A stretch of DNA of 64,000 nucleotides, from assembly GCA_036677425.1 (NCBI GenBank), contig JARFVT010000013.1, forward strand, positions 2,046,001 to 2,110,000, in the 5' to 3' direction. This stretch comes from JARFVT01 sp036677425 (GTDB taxonomy: Bacteria > Pseudomonadota > Alphaproteobacteria > UBA8366 > Aestuariispiraceae). A model generated the notes under the pieces. The model worked only from the letters and a program-made list of their open reading frames with translations, made no database searches and was not told the DNA's origin. The position numbers and the translations under genes were made by a program. Position 1 is the first letter of the stretch, and the number at the start of each line of letters is the position of its first letter. Of the stretch, positions 25,873 through 35,398 are shown piece by piece.

Positions 25873-26730
25873 GTGCAAACCCCTTTTACCATATCAATTG
25901 CTTTTCATATGGGCGTTATATTGCTGGCATGGCTTGGCTTGCCTTATTTTGCCAATGATAATATTGAAATGCCCATTCAATCTGTTGCCGTTGAGATAGT
26001 CAGCGAAGAAAATATTATAAAAAAAATTGCCGCAGTGGAAGTTACGCCATCTATAGCTGAACCTGAAGCTGAACCTGAAGCTGAACCTGAAGCTGAACCT
26101 GAAGCTGAACCTGAAGCTGAACCTGAAGCTGAACCTGAACCTGAAGCTAAGCCTGAAGCTGTGCCATTAGAAAAGCCTAAAGCTGAAATTAAAAAACCAC
26201 AAATGGCACAATCACCACGTCCAAGGTCAAAGCCAAAAGAACCAAGAATAAATGATATGGCATCGGTTTTAAAAACGCTTGCCGCACTCGACGATAAACC
26301 ACGGCAAAAGCAGCCAAAAAGTAAAATTGAGAAACCAAAAAAAACTAAATTATCGCTAGCTGAAGCGGTGGCAGAGGCATTGAAAACAAAGCAAAAATAT
26401 AAGAAATTCATTGATTTTACTGGTCGCCTATCATTAAGTGAAATGGATTCGTTAAAACGCCAAATCGCTGGTTGCTGGAATATTCAACCAGGTGCGATGA
26501 ATGCAGAAAATCTTCAAGTTAAATTAAAAGTCTTGATGAACCCTGATATGAGCGTAAGTTCAGTCTATGTAATTGATGATGGCGAACAGAAAAATAGCTT
26601 TTGGTATGCCGCTGCTGATAGTGCCAAACGCGCCATATTGAAATGTTCACCTTTACGTTTGCCAATAGGTAAATATAATATTTGGCAAATAATTAATTTT
26701 ACCTTCGACCCAAAAGAAATGTTTGGCTAA
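25873..26730 (+). CDS. tolA: Tol-Pal system protein TolA, with an EPEA repeat
   Basis: 285 residues from a GTG start. One N-terminal helix (about 4-24, ISIAFHMGVILLAWLGLPYF) anchors it in the inner membrane; a Pro/Glu/Lys-rich linker holds seven AEPE tetrads (about residues 62-89); and a C-terminal TolA domain (about 185-285) contains LKVLMNPDMSVSSVYV. TolA reaches across the periplasm to Pal and TolB. The linker is shorter than in E. coli and rigid by composition rather than helical. Confidence 0.88.
   Translation: MQTPFTISIAFHMGVILLAWLGLPYFANDNIEMPIQSVAVEIVSEENIIKKIAAVEVTPSIAEPEAEPEAEPEAEPEAEPEAEPEAEPEPEAKPEAVPLEKPKAEIKKPQMAQSPRPRSKPKEPRINDMASVLKTLAALDDKPRQKQPKSKIEKPKKTKLSLAEAVAEALKTKQKYKKFIDFTGRLSLSEMDSLKRQIAGCWNIQPGAMNAENLQVKLKVLMNPDMSVSSVYVIDDGEQKNSFWYAAADSAKRAILKCSPLRLPIGKYNIWQIINFTFDPKEMFG
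26056..26139. repeat. Seven tandem 12-bp repeats inside tolA
   Basis: The unit GCTGAACCTGAA is repeated seven times exactly, encoding AEPE tetrads, then decays into related codons to about 26160. Perfect identity with third-base conservation implies recent slippage; all length changes stay in frame. Confidence 0.95.
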
Positions 26731-26772
26731 TATACTATATACCAAACTTGCTATTAATAATTGGATAAAGTG

Positions 26773-28122
26773 ATGACTGCTATGACTATTACCATATTTA
26801 AAAGAAATATAACCGCAAAGATTTCAACTGCGATATTCTGTATATTTACGGGCTTATTAAGCTTTAATGCAATGGCAGAAGTTAATATCGATATCACTAA
26901 AGGAAATATAGAGGCATTGCCAATTGCCATTACTGATTTTTTTGGTGAAAGCAATAATGAAAAGAATATTGGTCGCCAAATAAGCGATGTCATGAACGCT
27001 AATTTACTGCGTTCTGGTATTTTTTCAACGATAGATAAAAAAGCCTTTATTCAATCTGCAGCATCAATGAAAGTTCGCCCGCGATTTTCTGATTGGCGAG
27101 TAATAAAGGCACAGGCCTTGGTAAATGGCGCAATTAAATATCTTGAAAATGGTCAAATTAGGGTCGAATTTAGGTTATGGGATGTATTTGCCGAGCAACA
27201 AATGTTAGGTCAAGCATTGGTAACAGAACAAAGCAATTGGCGGCGTGTTGCCCATATGATTTCTGATCGTGTTTATAAACGCCTTACAGGAGAAAGTGGT
27301 TATTTTGATACGCGCATAGTTTATGTTGCCGAAAGCGGTACAAAAAAAGCCCGCGTCAAGCGTTTGGCAATCATGGATCAAGATGGCGCTAACCACCGCT
27401 ATCTAACCGATGGTCGCAGTTTGGTTTTAACACCACGTTTTTCACCAAAACGCCAAGAAATAACTTTTTTAAGCTATTATAATAATACGCCACGGGTATA
27501 TTTATTTAATATTCAAACTGGCAGGCAAGAATTGCTAGGTGCATTCCCTGGGATGACATTTGCACCGCGCTTCACCCCCGATGGAAATTCGGTTATTATG
27601 AGCCATGCGGAAAATGGCTCAACCGATATTTATATGATGGATTTACGTACTAGAAAACCAACTAGATTAACGAATAACGGCGCAATTAATACATCACCAT
27701 CGGCCTCGCCCGATGGTAAATATATGGCATTTAATTCTGATCGCGGCGGCAGACCGCAACTTTATGTAATGGATATTGATGGTAAAAATGTCAAAAGAAT
27801 AAGCTTTGGCAAAGGAAGCTATGCAACACCCGTTTGGTCGCCGCGCGGTGATTTAATCGCCTTTACAAAACAAACAGGTGGAAAATTTCATATTGGCGTG
27901 ATGCGCCCAGATGGATCGGGCGAACGGTTATTAACACAAAGTTTTCTTGATGAAGCCCCCACATGGTCACCCAATGGCCGTGTTTTGATGTTTTTCCGTC
28001 AAGAAGCAGGTGCAAGAGGCAAGACACGGGTTTTCTCTGTTGATTTAACTGGTTATAATATTCGTGAAGTTATAACGCCAGGCGATGCTTCTGACCCCGC
28101 ATGGTCGCCGTTAAACCCTTAA
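26773..28122 (+). CDS. tolB: Tol-Pal system beta-propeller protein TolB
   Basis: 449 residues from the ATG at 26773; a TTG 12 nt upstream is possible. The signal peptide ends at ...LLSFNAMAEVNID, giving a periplasmic protein. An N-terminal D1 domain (about 35-160) is followed by a WD40-like propeller (about 180-440) with repeated SPDGKYMAFNSDRGG-type blades and a final PAWSPLNP. TolB binds Pal and is released by TolA. It is in the conserved tolQRAB-pal order. Confidence 0.95.
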   Translation: MTAMTITIFKRNITAKISTAIFCIFTGLLSFNAMAEVNIDITKGNIEALPIAITDFFGESNNEKNIGRQISDVMNANLLRSGIFSTIDKKAFIQSAASMKVRPRFSDWRVIKAQALVNGAIKYLENGQIRVEFRLWDVFAEQQMLGQALVTEQSNWRRVAHMISDRVYKRLTGESGYFDTRIVYVAESGTKKARVKRLAIMDQDGANHRYLTDGRSLVLTPRFSPKRQEITFLSYYNNTPRVYLFNIQTGRQELLGAFPGMTFAPRFTPDGNSVIMSHAENGSTDIYMMDLRTRKPTRLTNNGAINTSPSASPDGKYMAFNSDRGGRPQLYVMDIDGKNVKRISFGKGSYATPVWSPRGDLIAFTKQTGGKFHIGVMRPDGSGERLLTQSFLDEAPTWSPNGRVLMFFRQEAGARGKTRVFSVDLTGYNIREVITPGDASDPAWSPLNP

Positions 28123-28378
28123 AATAAAGTTTTGGGATTAAAAGATTTAAAAAAAACTAGTGTTTTTTTTTAAAATAGGTAATATGTGATGCGGATTAGG
28201 TTGAAATAATTATTTCATCATGCTTTATATGCTGTAGGTTACAACATATAGCTAATTTATAAATTGATTGCTGATTATTTTAGCTGTTAATTTTTATTTA
28301 TTGATTGTTGGTTATTTTAAATTCTGGATATCATATGACGCTGCGATTGATGCAGTAGTTTCAATTAGGGGATGCTAA

Positions 28379-28909
28379 ATGCGTTTTAAAATTCTTAGTT
28401 TGTTTGCCGTTTTGGTTCTAGTTTCTGCTTGCGCCTCTGAGCCTGAAGAAGCCACCACAACAGATAGCAGCGGTGATGGCACATCGACATCGAACATAAA
28501 TTCCACTACATCATCGAATGGTGTTAATAATGTTACTTCTGGTTCTGATCGTGATTTTATTATCAATGTTGGTGATCGAGTATTTTTTGGTTATGATCGG
28601 TCTGATCTATCAGCTGCATCACAATCAACATTGGCCAAACAATCTGCATGGCTATTACAATTTCCAAATATTGCAATTCAAATTGAAGGCCATTGTGACG
28701 AACGCGGCACGCGAGAATATAATCTTGCACTTGGCGAACGTCGGGCAAATGCAGTCAAAGAATATATGATTAGCTTAGGCGTTTCCGCTGGTCGTATTTC
28801 AACAATTTCATATGGCAAGGAACGCCCTGCGGTTGAAGGTTCTAACAATGGTTCATGGGCGCAAAATCGCCGTGGCATCACAAGAATTACGTCTGGTGCA
28901 AATAGCTAA
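28379..28909 (+). CDS. pal: Peptidoglycan-associated lipoprotein Pal
   Basis: 176 residues. The lipobox LVSAC ends the signal at Cys18, so the protein is lipidated and anchored in the outer membrane. A Ser/Thr-rich linker of about 45 residues leads to an OmpA domain with IQIEGHCDERGTREYNLALG and RANAVKEYMISLGV, the peptidoglycan-binding signature. AGGGGA lies 6 nt before the ATG. A 256-nt gap separates it from tolB, and a strong terminator follows. Confidence 0.96.
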   Translation: MRFKILSLFAVLVLVSACASEPEEATTTDSSGDGTSTSNINSTTSSNGVNNVTSGSDRDFIINVGDRVFFGYDRSDLSAASQSTLAKQSAWLLQFPNIAIQIEGHCDERGTREYNLALGERRANAVKEYMISLGVSAGRISTISYGKERPAVEGSNNGSWAQNRRGITRITSGANS

Positions 28910-28939
28910 ATTCTATTTAATTTAGTTATTTAATAATTT

Positions 28940-28981
28940 AAATATGGCGAGTCTTTAGATTTAAGGCTCGCCATATTTTTA
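28940..28981 (+). terminator. Rho-independent terminator after pal
   Basis: A 12-bp perfect stem (AAATATGGCGAG / CTCGCCATATTT) with a 15-nt loop is followed by TTTTT. It lies 30 nt beyond the pal stop codon. Confidence 0.85.
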
Positions 28982-29050
28982 ACAGATTCATAGTTTATAT
29001 AAAATTATTTGGTTAACTATAGCCCGCGCTGATATAAAACAAATATAAAA

Positions 29051-30205
29051 ATGGTAAAAATAATGATTTTTAATAATTTAATTATAATTTTTTTAAAAAC
29101 TACGGCCTATTTATCTATAAAAAGATTTATGCACAGCCAAATATTATTAATTATTTCTATAGCAATTATATCTATTGCAAATATATCATATGGCAATACA
29201 CAAAATAGTAATTTAAATCATCAAGTTAACCTTTTAAAACAAGATATAAAAGATCTTCAGCTCTATATATTTCAAGGTAAAAAACCAAAAAAATTACTAA
29301 ATATAAACCCGTCATTAGACAATTCTAATATTTCAGCTCATCTGCAAGCAAAAATACAGAAACTAAAACACACTTTACGGAAAATAAATGGTAATTTTGA
29401 AGAAACCTATCATAAAATTTCAACCATACAGGCAAGGCTAGATAGGCTAATTACCGATATTGATTATCGATTGCGAATCATTGAAGGACGCTTAACAGGC
29501 TTGCCAATAACAGCCACAAACACACAGCAACCATTAGCTATTAATAATTTGAGCAACCAAAATTCAACAACAGATGTAATTAATTCACAAGGCGCAATTA
29601 TTATCAATGATGAGGAGTTAAGTAATGGGCAGCAAGTCTTAGGGCAATTAACGACAGAGCAAATGGCAGCATTTAAAAATGGCGAAACACAAAAAGCACC
29701 ACAAATAATAACAACAATCAAAAAAATGACACCACCGCCATTATTAAAAACAGCCTTATCGCCCAATGCGGTTAGCTCTGTATCAAGTCAAGCATCTGAT
29801 AGCAAATTGGCCATTGGCGCCAGCATTGAAGAGCAATATAGTAATGCGGTTTCATTCTTAAGCAAACGCGATTTTGACAGCGCGGAAGTTGCATTTAATA
29901 AATTTCTTGATAAAAACAATGATAGCGATCTTGCAGGCAATGCCATATATTGGCTTGGCGAAACATATTACGCCAGAGCTAGATTCCACGAAGCAGCAAA
30001 GATATTTGCCAAATCATATTCCACATACCCTAAAGGTGCTAAAGTAACAGACAGTCTGCTTAAGCTTGCAATGTCGCTGGAGGCAATTGAACAAATAGAA
30101 GTGGCCTGCACTAGCTATAATACATTATTAAATGATTATAAAAATGCACGCCAACGTATTTTATCAATCGCAAAAAAAGCAGTGAATAAATTAAAATGCC
30201 AATAG
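29051..30205 (+). CDS. cpoB: Tol-Pal cell division coordinator CpoB (YbgF)
   Basis: The open frame is 384 residues; the true start may be the ATG at 29129, since MHSQILLIISIAIISIANISYG looks like the signal peptide, and no start has a clear ribosome-binding site. The mature protein has an N-terminal coiled coil (about 60-165), a low-complexity linker, and a C-terminal TPR domain (about 265-380) with YSNAVSFLSKRDFDSAEVAF and AIYWLGETYYARARFHEAA. CpoB links Tol-Pal to peptidoglycan synthesis in division. It is the last gene of the tol cluster, beyond the pal terminator. Confidence 0.82.
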   Translation: MVKIMIFNNLIIIFLKTTAYLSIKRFMHSQILLIISIAIISIANISYGNTQNSNLNHQVNLLKQDIKDLQLYIFQGKKPKKLLNINPSLDNSNISAHLQAKIQKLKHTLRKINGNFEETYHKISTIQARLDRLITDIDYRLRIIEGRLTGLPITATNTQQPLAINNLSNQNSTTDVINSQGAIIINDEELSNGQQVLGQLTTEQMAAFKNGETQKAPQIITTIKKMTPPPLLKTALSPNAVSSVSSQASDSKLAIGASIEEQYSNAVSFLSKRDFDSAEVAFNKFLDKNNDSDLAGNAIYWLGETYYARARFHEAAKIFAKSYSTYPKGAKVTDSLLKLAMSLEAIEQIEVACTSYNTLLNDYKNARQRILSIAKKAVNKLKCQ

Positions 30206-30237
30206 GCAAGAAATAACAACCTTATGATATATATAAC

Positions 30238-31569
30238 ATGGCCATTATAACTGATGGTGATTTTTCAAAATTAATGGATGAAATATATCCTCAAGATAGT
30301 AGAAAAAATATAGCCGTTGCCTGGTCTGGCGGTCATGACAGTATGGCTTTGACCCTTTTAATGCGCGATTGGGCAAAAAATACTGGCAATAATATCATCG
30401 CACTTATTGTTAATCATAAATTACGCCCTGATTCCACTATTGAGGCAAAATTAGTCCAAACAAGGCTTAAAAATTCCCATATTAACGCCCATATATTAAC
30501 AAGAAAATCCAATGAAAAAATAACGTCGGATATGCAAAATAAGGCAAGAATTCTTCGCTATCAATTATTACAACAATGGTGCGTTGACAATGATTATAAA
30601 ACAATCGCCACCGCACATCATATACAGGATCAAGCCGAAACATTTTTGTTACGCCTTGCCCGTGGCAGCGGTGTCTATGGTTTAGCCGCCATGCCTAAAT
30701 CAAGCATAATTGGATTAAAATCAAACAAGTTTGGCAATATTAATTTAATTCGCCCATTGCTTGATATTAATAAAAACGACCTTATTGATAGTCTGGCCAA
30801 TTTTAATGTTAAGGCTGTTGATGACCCATCAAATAAAAATGAAAAATTTGACCGTGTTAAAATTCGTAATAATCAGCAATTATTAGATTCTATTGGCCTT
30901 AACCCGCAACGCTTGGCAAAAACTGCAAAAAACTTACGCCGCGCCAGAAATGCATTAGAAGAAATAACCAAAAACACGATTAATGAGGCCGTGCAGTTTT
31001 ACCCTGTCGGATATTGCCATCTTGATAAAAAATTATTATTAAATCAGCCTGAAGAAATAATTTTAAGGGCATTATCGAATATTATCATCACCATTAGTGG
31101 GGGTAAATACCCACCAAGATTATCCCAAATAGAAAATTTATATGATAATTTAACAGAAAATAAAACATTTAATGGCTGCAGCTTGGCTGGGGCTATTGTT
31201 GCGCCATTAGCCTTTAGTAAACAAAATAAAAAACCTAACATATTGATTTTTTATCGTGAAAACTCTGCTATATCTGATATTAAATCCATCACAAATAAAG
31301 TTATATGGGATAATAGATTCTTATTAGAATTTAACCTTAATAATCAGAATATAGATAAAATAGAAATTCGTAAATTGGGCGATGCAGGTAGGGTTGAGAT
31401 AAATAAAGATATAAAATTTCCGCATGATATACCTGTTAAAATAATGCCATCATTACCAGCATTATGGGCAGATAAAAAATTACTATCAGTGCCGCATATT
31501 AATAATATCAAACATGTAGAAAAATTCGGCTTAACCAATATTTCATCATTAATAATAAAAAAATTATGA
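30238..31569 (+). CDS. tilS: tRNA(Ile)-lysidine synthase
   Basis: 443 residues. The N-type ATP pyrophosphatase P-loop reads SGGHDSMAL (residues 30-38); most TilS have SGGPDS, so Pro is replaced by His. Other features: VNHKLRPDS, TAHHIQDQAETFLLRLARGSG and RPLLDINKNDLID. The C-terminal domain (about 360-443) is present. TilS adds lysine to C34 of tRNA-Ile(CAU) so that it reads AUA. It precedes ftsH, as in many proteobacteria. Confidence 0.93.
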   Translation: MAIITDGDFSKLMDEIYPQDSRKNIAVAWSGGHDSMALTLLMRDWAKNTGNNIIALIVNHKLRPDSTIEAKLVQTRLKNSHINAHILTRKSNEKITSDMQNKARILRYQLLQQWCVDNDYKTIATAHHIQDQAETFLLRLARGSGVYGLAAMPKSSIIGLKSNKFGNINLIRPLLDINKNDLIDSLANFNVKAVDDPSNKNEKFDRVKIRNNQQLLDSIGLNPQRLAKTAKNLRRARNALEEITKNTINEAVQFYPVGYCHLDKKLLLNQPEEIILRALSNIIITISGGKYPPRLSQIENLYDNLTENKTFNGCSLAGAIVAPLAFSKQNKKPNILIFYRENSAISDIKSITNKVIWDNRFLLEFNLNNQNIDKIEIRKLGDAGRVEINKDIKFPHDIPVKIMPSLPALWADKKLLSVPHINNIKHVEKFGLTNISSLIIKKL

Positions 31570-31714
31570 TCAACCCTTTTTATTAACCGATTTAATGCCT
31601 ATCTATGGTTAGAATTTTCGTAACTTCCGCTGGACTGTACGGAAAAAAACGGCTAAGAGAACCATTGATTTATTAAATTGTTAATTTGTTAAACATGACG
31701 AGAGGCTAGACCAC

Positions 31715-33640
31715 GTGAATATTTTTGGGAAAAATATAGCATTATGGATAATCATTATTCTTTTGATGGTAATTTTATATAATGTTTTTCAAACCTCATC
31801 TGATCGTGGGCAATCTAACGATTTGGCATATTCAGATTTCATAACCAGCGTTGAAAGCGGCAATGTCTTAAATGTGGTTATAAAGGGTGATATTATAACA
31901 GGCACATTAAAGTCAGGGGAGCAATTTAAAACATATGCACCATTTGACCCAAATTTAATTGAAAAACTACAAGACAGTGGCACTAACGTTAAGGCTGCCC
32001 CACCCGAAGAAGCCATGTCGCCATTTTTATCAATTTTAATAAGCTGGTTTCCTATGCTATTGCTTATTGGTGTATGGATTTTCTTCATGCGACAAATGCA
32101 AGGTGGCGGCAAAGGTGCAATGGGTTTTGGTAAATCTAAGGCTAAATTGCTTAGCGAAAAACTGGACCGTGTTACATTTGATGATGTTGCGGGTATTGAT
32201 GAAGCCAAACAAGAGCTAGAAGAAGTAGTCGAATTCCTACGCGAGCCGCAAAAATTTCAACGTTTAGGCGGCAAAATACCAAAAGGCTTATTACTTGTTG
32301 GCCCACCTGGCACTGGTAAAACATTAACTGCCCGTGCTGTTGCTGGTGAAGCCAATGTACCGTTTTTTACCATCTCTGGTTCTGAGTTTGTTGAAATGTT
32401 TGTTGGCGTAGGCGCAAGCCGCGTCCGTGATATGTTTGAACAGGGCAAAAAAAATGCACCTTGTATTATTTTTATTGACGAGATTGACGCAGTAGGCCGC
32501 CATCGCGGTGCAGGGCTTGGCGGCGGCAATGATGAACGCGAACAAACATTAAACCAGCTTTTGGTAGAAATGGATGGTTTTGAGGCCAATGAAGGCGTTA
32601 TTTTAATTGCTGCCACCAACAGGCCAGATGTTCTTGACCCTGCATTATTGCGCCCAGGAAGATTTGACCGTCAAGTTGTAGTGCCGAACCCTGATATTTT
32701 AGGCCGCGATAAAATTTTAAAAGTTCATATGCGTAAAGTACCATTAGCACCCGATGTGGATACTAAAATAATTGCCCGTGGCACACCTGGTTTTTCTGGT
32801 GCTGATTTAGCCAATTTAATTAATGAAGCCGCATTATTAGCCGCAAGACGCAACCGCCGCGTGGTTAGCATGAAAGAATTCGAAGATTCTAAAGATAAAG
32901 TTATGATGGGGGCGGAACGTCGCTCCATGGTAATGACAGAAGACGAGAAGAAATTAACTGCCTATCACGAAGCAGGCCATGCCGTTGTTATGCTGCATGC
33001 CAAAGGCCATGAGCCATTGCATAAAGTAACAATAATTCCACGCGGCCGCGCCTTGGGCGTTACCATGAGGTTGCCAGAACGCGACAGGTTATCACAATCA
33101 GAATTAGAATTAAAAGCACAATTGGCATCAATGTTTGGTGGTAGAGTTGCCGAAGAAATGATTTTTGGAAAAGAAAATATTACAACTGGTGCATCTAATG
33201 ATATTATGCAGGCAACAAAAATTGCTCGTGCCATGGTAACACAATATGGTTTTTCTGAAAAATTAGGACCAATTTTATATAGTGATGAACAACAAGAAGT
33301 CTTTTTAGGTCATTCAGTTGCCCAACAAAAACATGTATCAAATGCAACTGCTAAAGTTATTGATGAAGAATTACGCCGCTTTATTGACATGGGCGAAGCC
33401 GAAGCAAAACGTATTTTAGTTAAATATAGAAATGAGTTAGAAATTATTGCACAAGGTCTTTTGGAATATGAAACATTAGATCGGCCAGAAATTGATGCTT
33501 TAATTGCTGGTAAGAAAATCAAGCAAAATGATGGTAATTCTGATAGTTCAAGCTCTGGTTCTAGAACATCTGTACCAACGAGCAATAATAAAGACAACAA
33601 ACCAAATATAGGAACAGATCCAGAGCCTGATCCAGCATAA
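31715..33640 (+). CDS. ftsH: ATP-dependent zinc metalloprotease FtsH
   Basis: 641 residues from a GTG start with GAGAGG upstream. Two membrane helices (about 5-25 and 103-125) flank a periplasmic domain. The AAA module has GPPGTGKT (196-203), the Walker B FIDEIDAVG, and an SRH ending RPGRFDR; the zinc site is HEAGH near residue 420. It degrades membrane and unstable regulatory proteins. The last ~40 residues are Ser/Asn-rich and disordered. It follows tilS by 145 nt. Confidence 0.97.
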   Translation: MNIFGKNIALWIIIILLMVILYNVFQTSSDRGQSNDLAYSDFITSVESGNVLNVVIKGDIITGTLKSGEQFKTYAPFDPNLIEKLQDSGTNVKAAPPEEAMSPFLSILISWFPMLLLIGVWIFFMRQMQGGGKGAMGFGKSKAKLLSEKLDRVTFDDVAGIDEAKQELEEVVEFLREPQKFQRLGGKIPKGLLLVGPPGTGKTLTARAVAGEANVPFFTISGSEFVEMFVGVGASRVRDMFEQGKKNAPCIIFIDEIDAVGRHRGAGLGGGNDEREQTLNQLLVEMDGFEANEGVILIAATNRPDVLDPALLRPGRFDRQVVVPNPDILGRDKILKVHMRKVPLAPDVDTKIIARGTPGFSGADLANLINEAALLAARRNRRVVSMKEFEDSKDKVMMGAERRSMVMTEDEKKLTAYHEAGHAVVMLHAKGHEPLHKVTIIPRGRALGVTMRLPERDRLSQSELELKAQLASMFGGRVAEEMIFGKENITTGASNDIMQATKIARAMVTQYGFSEKLGPILYSDEQQEVFLGHSVAQQKHVSNATAKVIDEELRRFIDMGEAEAKRILVKYRNELEIIAQGLLEYETLDRPEIDALIAGKKIKQNDGNSDSSSSGSRTSVPTSNNKDNKPNIGTDPEPDPA

Positions 33641-33655
33641 TATTAGGATAGCTTA

Positions 33656-33695
33656 AATACCATTATATATAATAGCTAAGATATATAATGGTATT
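33656..33695 (+). terminator. Possible terminator hairpin after ftsH
   Basis: Arms AATACCATTATATAT (33656-33670) and ATATATAATGGTATT (33681-33695) form a perfect 15-bp stem with a 10-nt loop, 15 nt after the ftsH stop. The downstream sequence is AT-rich but has no clean T-run, so termination is likely but unproven. Confidence 0.6.
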
Positions 33696-33844
33696 AATTT
33701 GATATATCATATATGTTTGATCTAGTGGTTATATATCTCTCGACATATAGATTAGGTATTATTCTTAATCAAGATCGTAAGATATAATACTATAATTTTC
33801 GTTGCTTTTAGATATCTTATAAGTTTCTATTGTCTTTATATATC

Positions 33845-35104
33845 TTATTTAGCGGTATAAAAAGCTAGTCGCTTATCATGATTTAAAATTATAGCAACAC
33901 AGATGCCACCATTTTTTTGTAGTAAATAGCATGATCGCCTTGCTGATTTCTCAGTGAATCTACCTAATCTGGCCCTGTATAGCTGGCGTGCTTTTTCAGT
34001 AATAGATGAAATTATTATCTTTGCATCAGCAACCAGACCAAGTTTTCTGGCCGCATCACGCGCTGCGTCTCTGGCTTTTTCCCAATAGCTAAACGCCCCG
34101 ACCTGTATAACCCAGTTTTTTATAGAATCATTATTTTTTTTGCTTATTAGATAGTCTTTTCGATTAACAATAATATCAGTATTTTGTTTGAAAGGATTAT
34201 CAGTCTTTTTTAAGCCAGCAATAGCCATTGGCAGGCTTTCAACTTTAAATCTATCGGGTGGGCGAATGGTTTTAATTTCAATTGAACGATAGGCATTATC
34301 TAATAGTTTTATCATATGTCGATCACGGCTGCGGCCTGATTTGCCACCAAAAACAACACCAATTAATCGCCGGTGGCCACGTTCAACTGATGCTACTAAA
34401 TTAAAACCACTTGCAGCTATATAGCCCGTTTTAATACCATCAGTACCTGCATACTGCCCTAATAGGTTATTATGATTGCTATGATTTTGTCCATTATATT
34501 TAAATTTTTTAATTGAGAAATATTTATAATATTTTGGAAAATCTTGCCTTATGCTTTGCCCAAGCAATGCCATATCACGCGCAGTGGATAATTGTTTACG
34601 ATTACGCAATCCAGAAGCATTCATAAATCTGGTGTTTTTCATACCGATTTTACGTGCTTGCCTTGACATCAAAATTGCAAATTTTTTCTCTGTTTTGGCA
34701 AGATGCTCTGCAACAACAACGGCGGCATCATTCGCCGACCTTGTTACCAATGCTAAAATAGAATTTTTAACGCTGATATGGCTGCCAGGTTTTAGCCATA
34801 GCTTTGACCTTGGCATTCGTGATGCCCGCCTTGATACCAACATTTGATCAGATAATTTAATTTTATCCTGTTTAAGTGCATCAAAAACCATATAAAGTGT
34901 CATTATTTTTGTTAATGAGGCAGGATGGCGTTTAATATCTGCATTTTGTGATGATAATATTTCACCATTTTTTGCATCCATAATAATTGAAGCATATTTT
35001 GCATGTGCCGATTTAAGCAAGCTAAAGCCATTAAAAGCCAAAATTTGATAAAACACTAACATTAACAGTGTAAATAGAGTAATTCTATTAAGTTTTATTA
35101 TCAT
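33845..35104 (-). CDS. D-alanyl-D-alanine carboxypeptidase (DacF/PBP5-like) with SPOR domain
   Basis: 419 residues. An N-terminal signal or anchor ends near residue 35. The penicillin-binding active site is intact: Ser63-xx-Lys66 in PASLTK, the SAN triad at 123-125, and K225TG in DGIKTGYIAASG. A C-terminal SPOR domain (about 336-415) binds denuded glycan at the division septum. It trims the terminal D-Ala of peptidoglycan peptides. No PBP5 C-terminal amphipathic helix is evident; the SPOR domain takes that place. Confidence 0.92.
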   Translation of the reverse strand: MIIKLNRITLFTLLMLVFYQILAFNGFSLLKSAHAKYASIIMDAKNGEILSSQNADIKRHPASLTKIMTLYMVFDALKQDKIKLSDQMLVSRRASRMPRSKLWLKPGSHISVKNSILALVTRSANDAAVVVAEHLAKTEKKFAILMSRQARKIGMKNTRFMNASGLRNRKQLSTARDMALLGQSIRQDFPKYYKYFSIKKFKYNGQNHSNHNNLLGQYAGTDGIKTGYIAASGFNLVASVERGHRRLIGVVFGGKSGRSRDRHMIKLLDNAYRSIEIKTIRPPDRFKVESLPMAIAGLKKTDNPFKQNTDIIVNRKDYLISKKNNDSIKNWVIQVGAFSYWEKARDAARDAARKLGLVADAKIIISSITEKARQLYRARLGRFTEKSARRSCYLLQKNGGICVAIILNHDKRLAFYTAK

Positions 35105-35398
35105 AAGAAATCTGTTTACTTGTTGAATATATAACTAGTCTATAAATATATTACCCTAACAATATTTAAAAATAAAACAAGTTAATAGTCTAATAAATTT
35201 TATCTAAATTAATTCTATTTAATAAATTTAAGTAAATTTTATCATAAGCACATATATAATCGCCTTATAAAGAGCAGGTAGCATTATTGTGCAGTGCAGC
35301 ATTTTGCTTGTAATTTAAAATTATATGGTTATATTATATATGCGGCAACGCAATATAGCCATTTCAAAGAAAAATATTTTATTTTAGGATAATAGCTA
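35105..35398. promoter_or_regulatory. Intergenic region upstream of the phasin gene with a PhaR-like site
   Basis: A 294-nt spacer between dacF (minus) and the phasin gene. At 35288-35301 it holds TGTGCAGTGCAGCA, resembling the TGC/GCA-rich operators of the polyhydroxyalkanoate regulator PhaR in other alphaproteobacteria. It lies about 100 nt before the start codon, a plausible operator distance. The rest is AT-rich and I see nothing else in it. Confidence 0.45.

Noticed and set aside
25977..26411. A 144-codon minus-strand frame opposite tolA
   Set aside because: It is the mirror of the AEPE repeat and has Gly/Ser-only composition; tolA on the other strand is a clear match.
28123..28378. Structured RNA or terminator in the 256-nt tolB-pal gap
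   Set aside because: No convincing stem-loop or promoter could be seen; it appears to be an AT-rich leader for pal.
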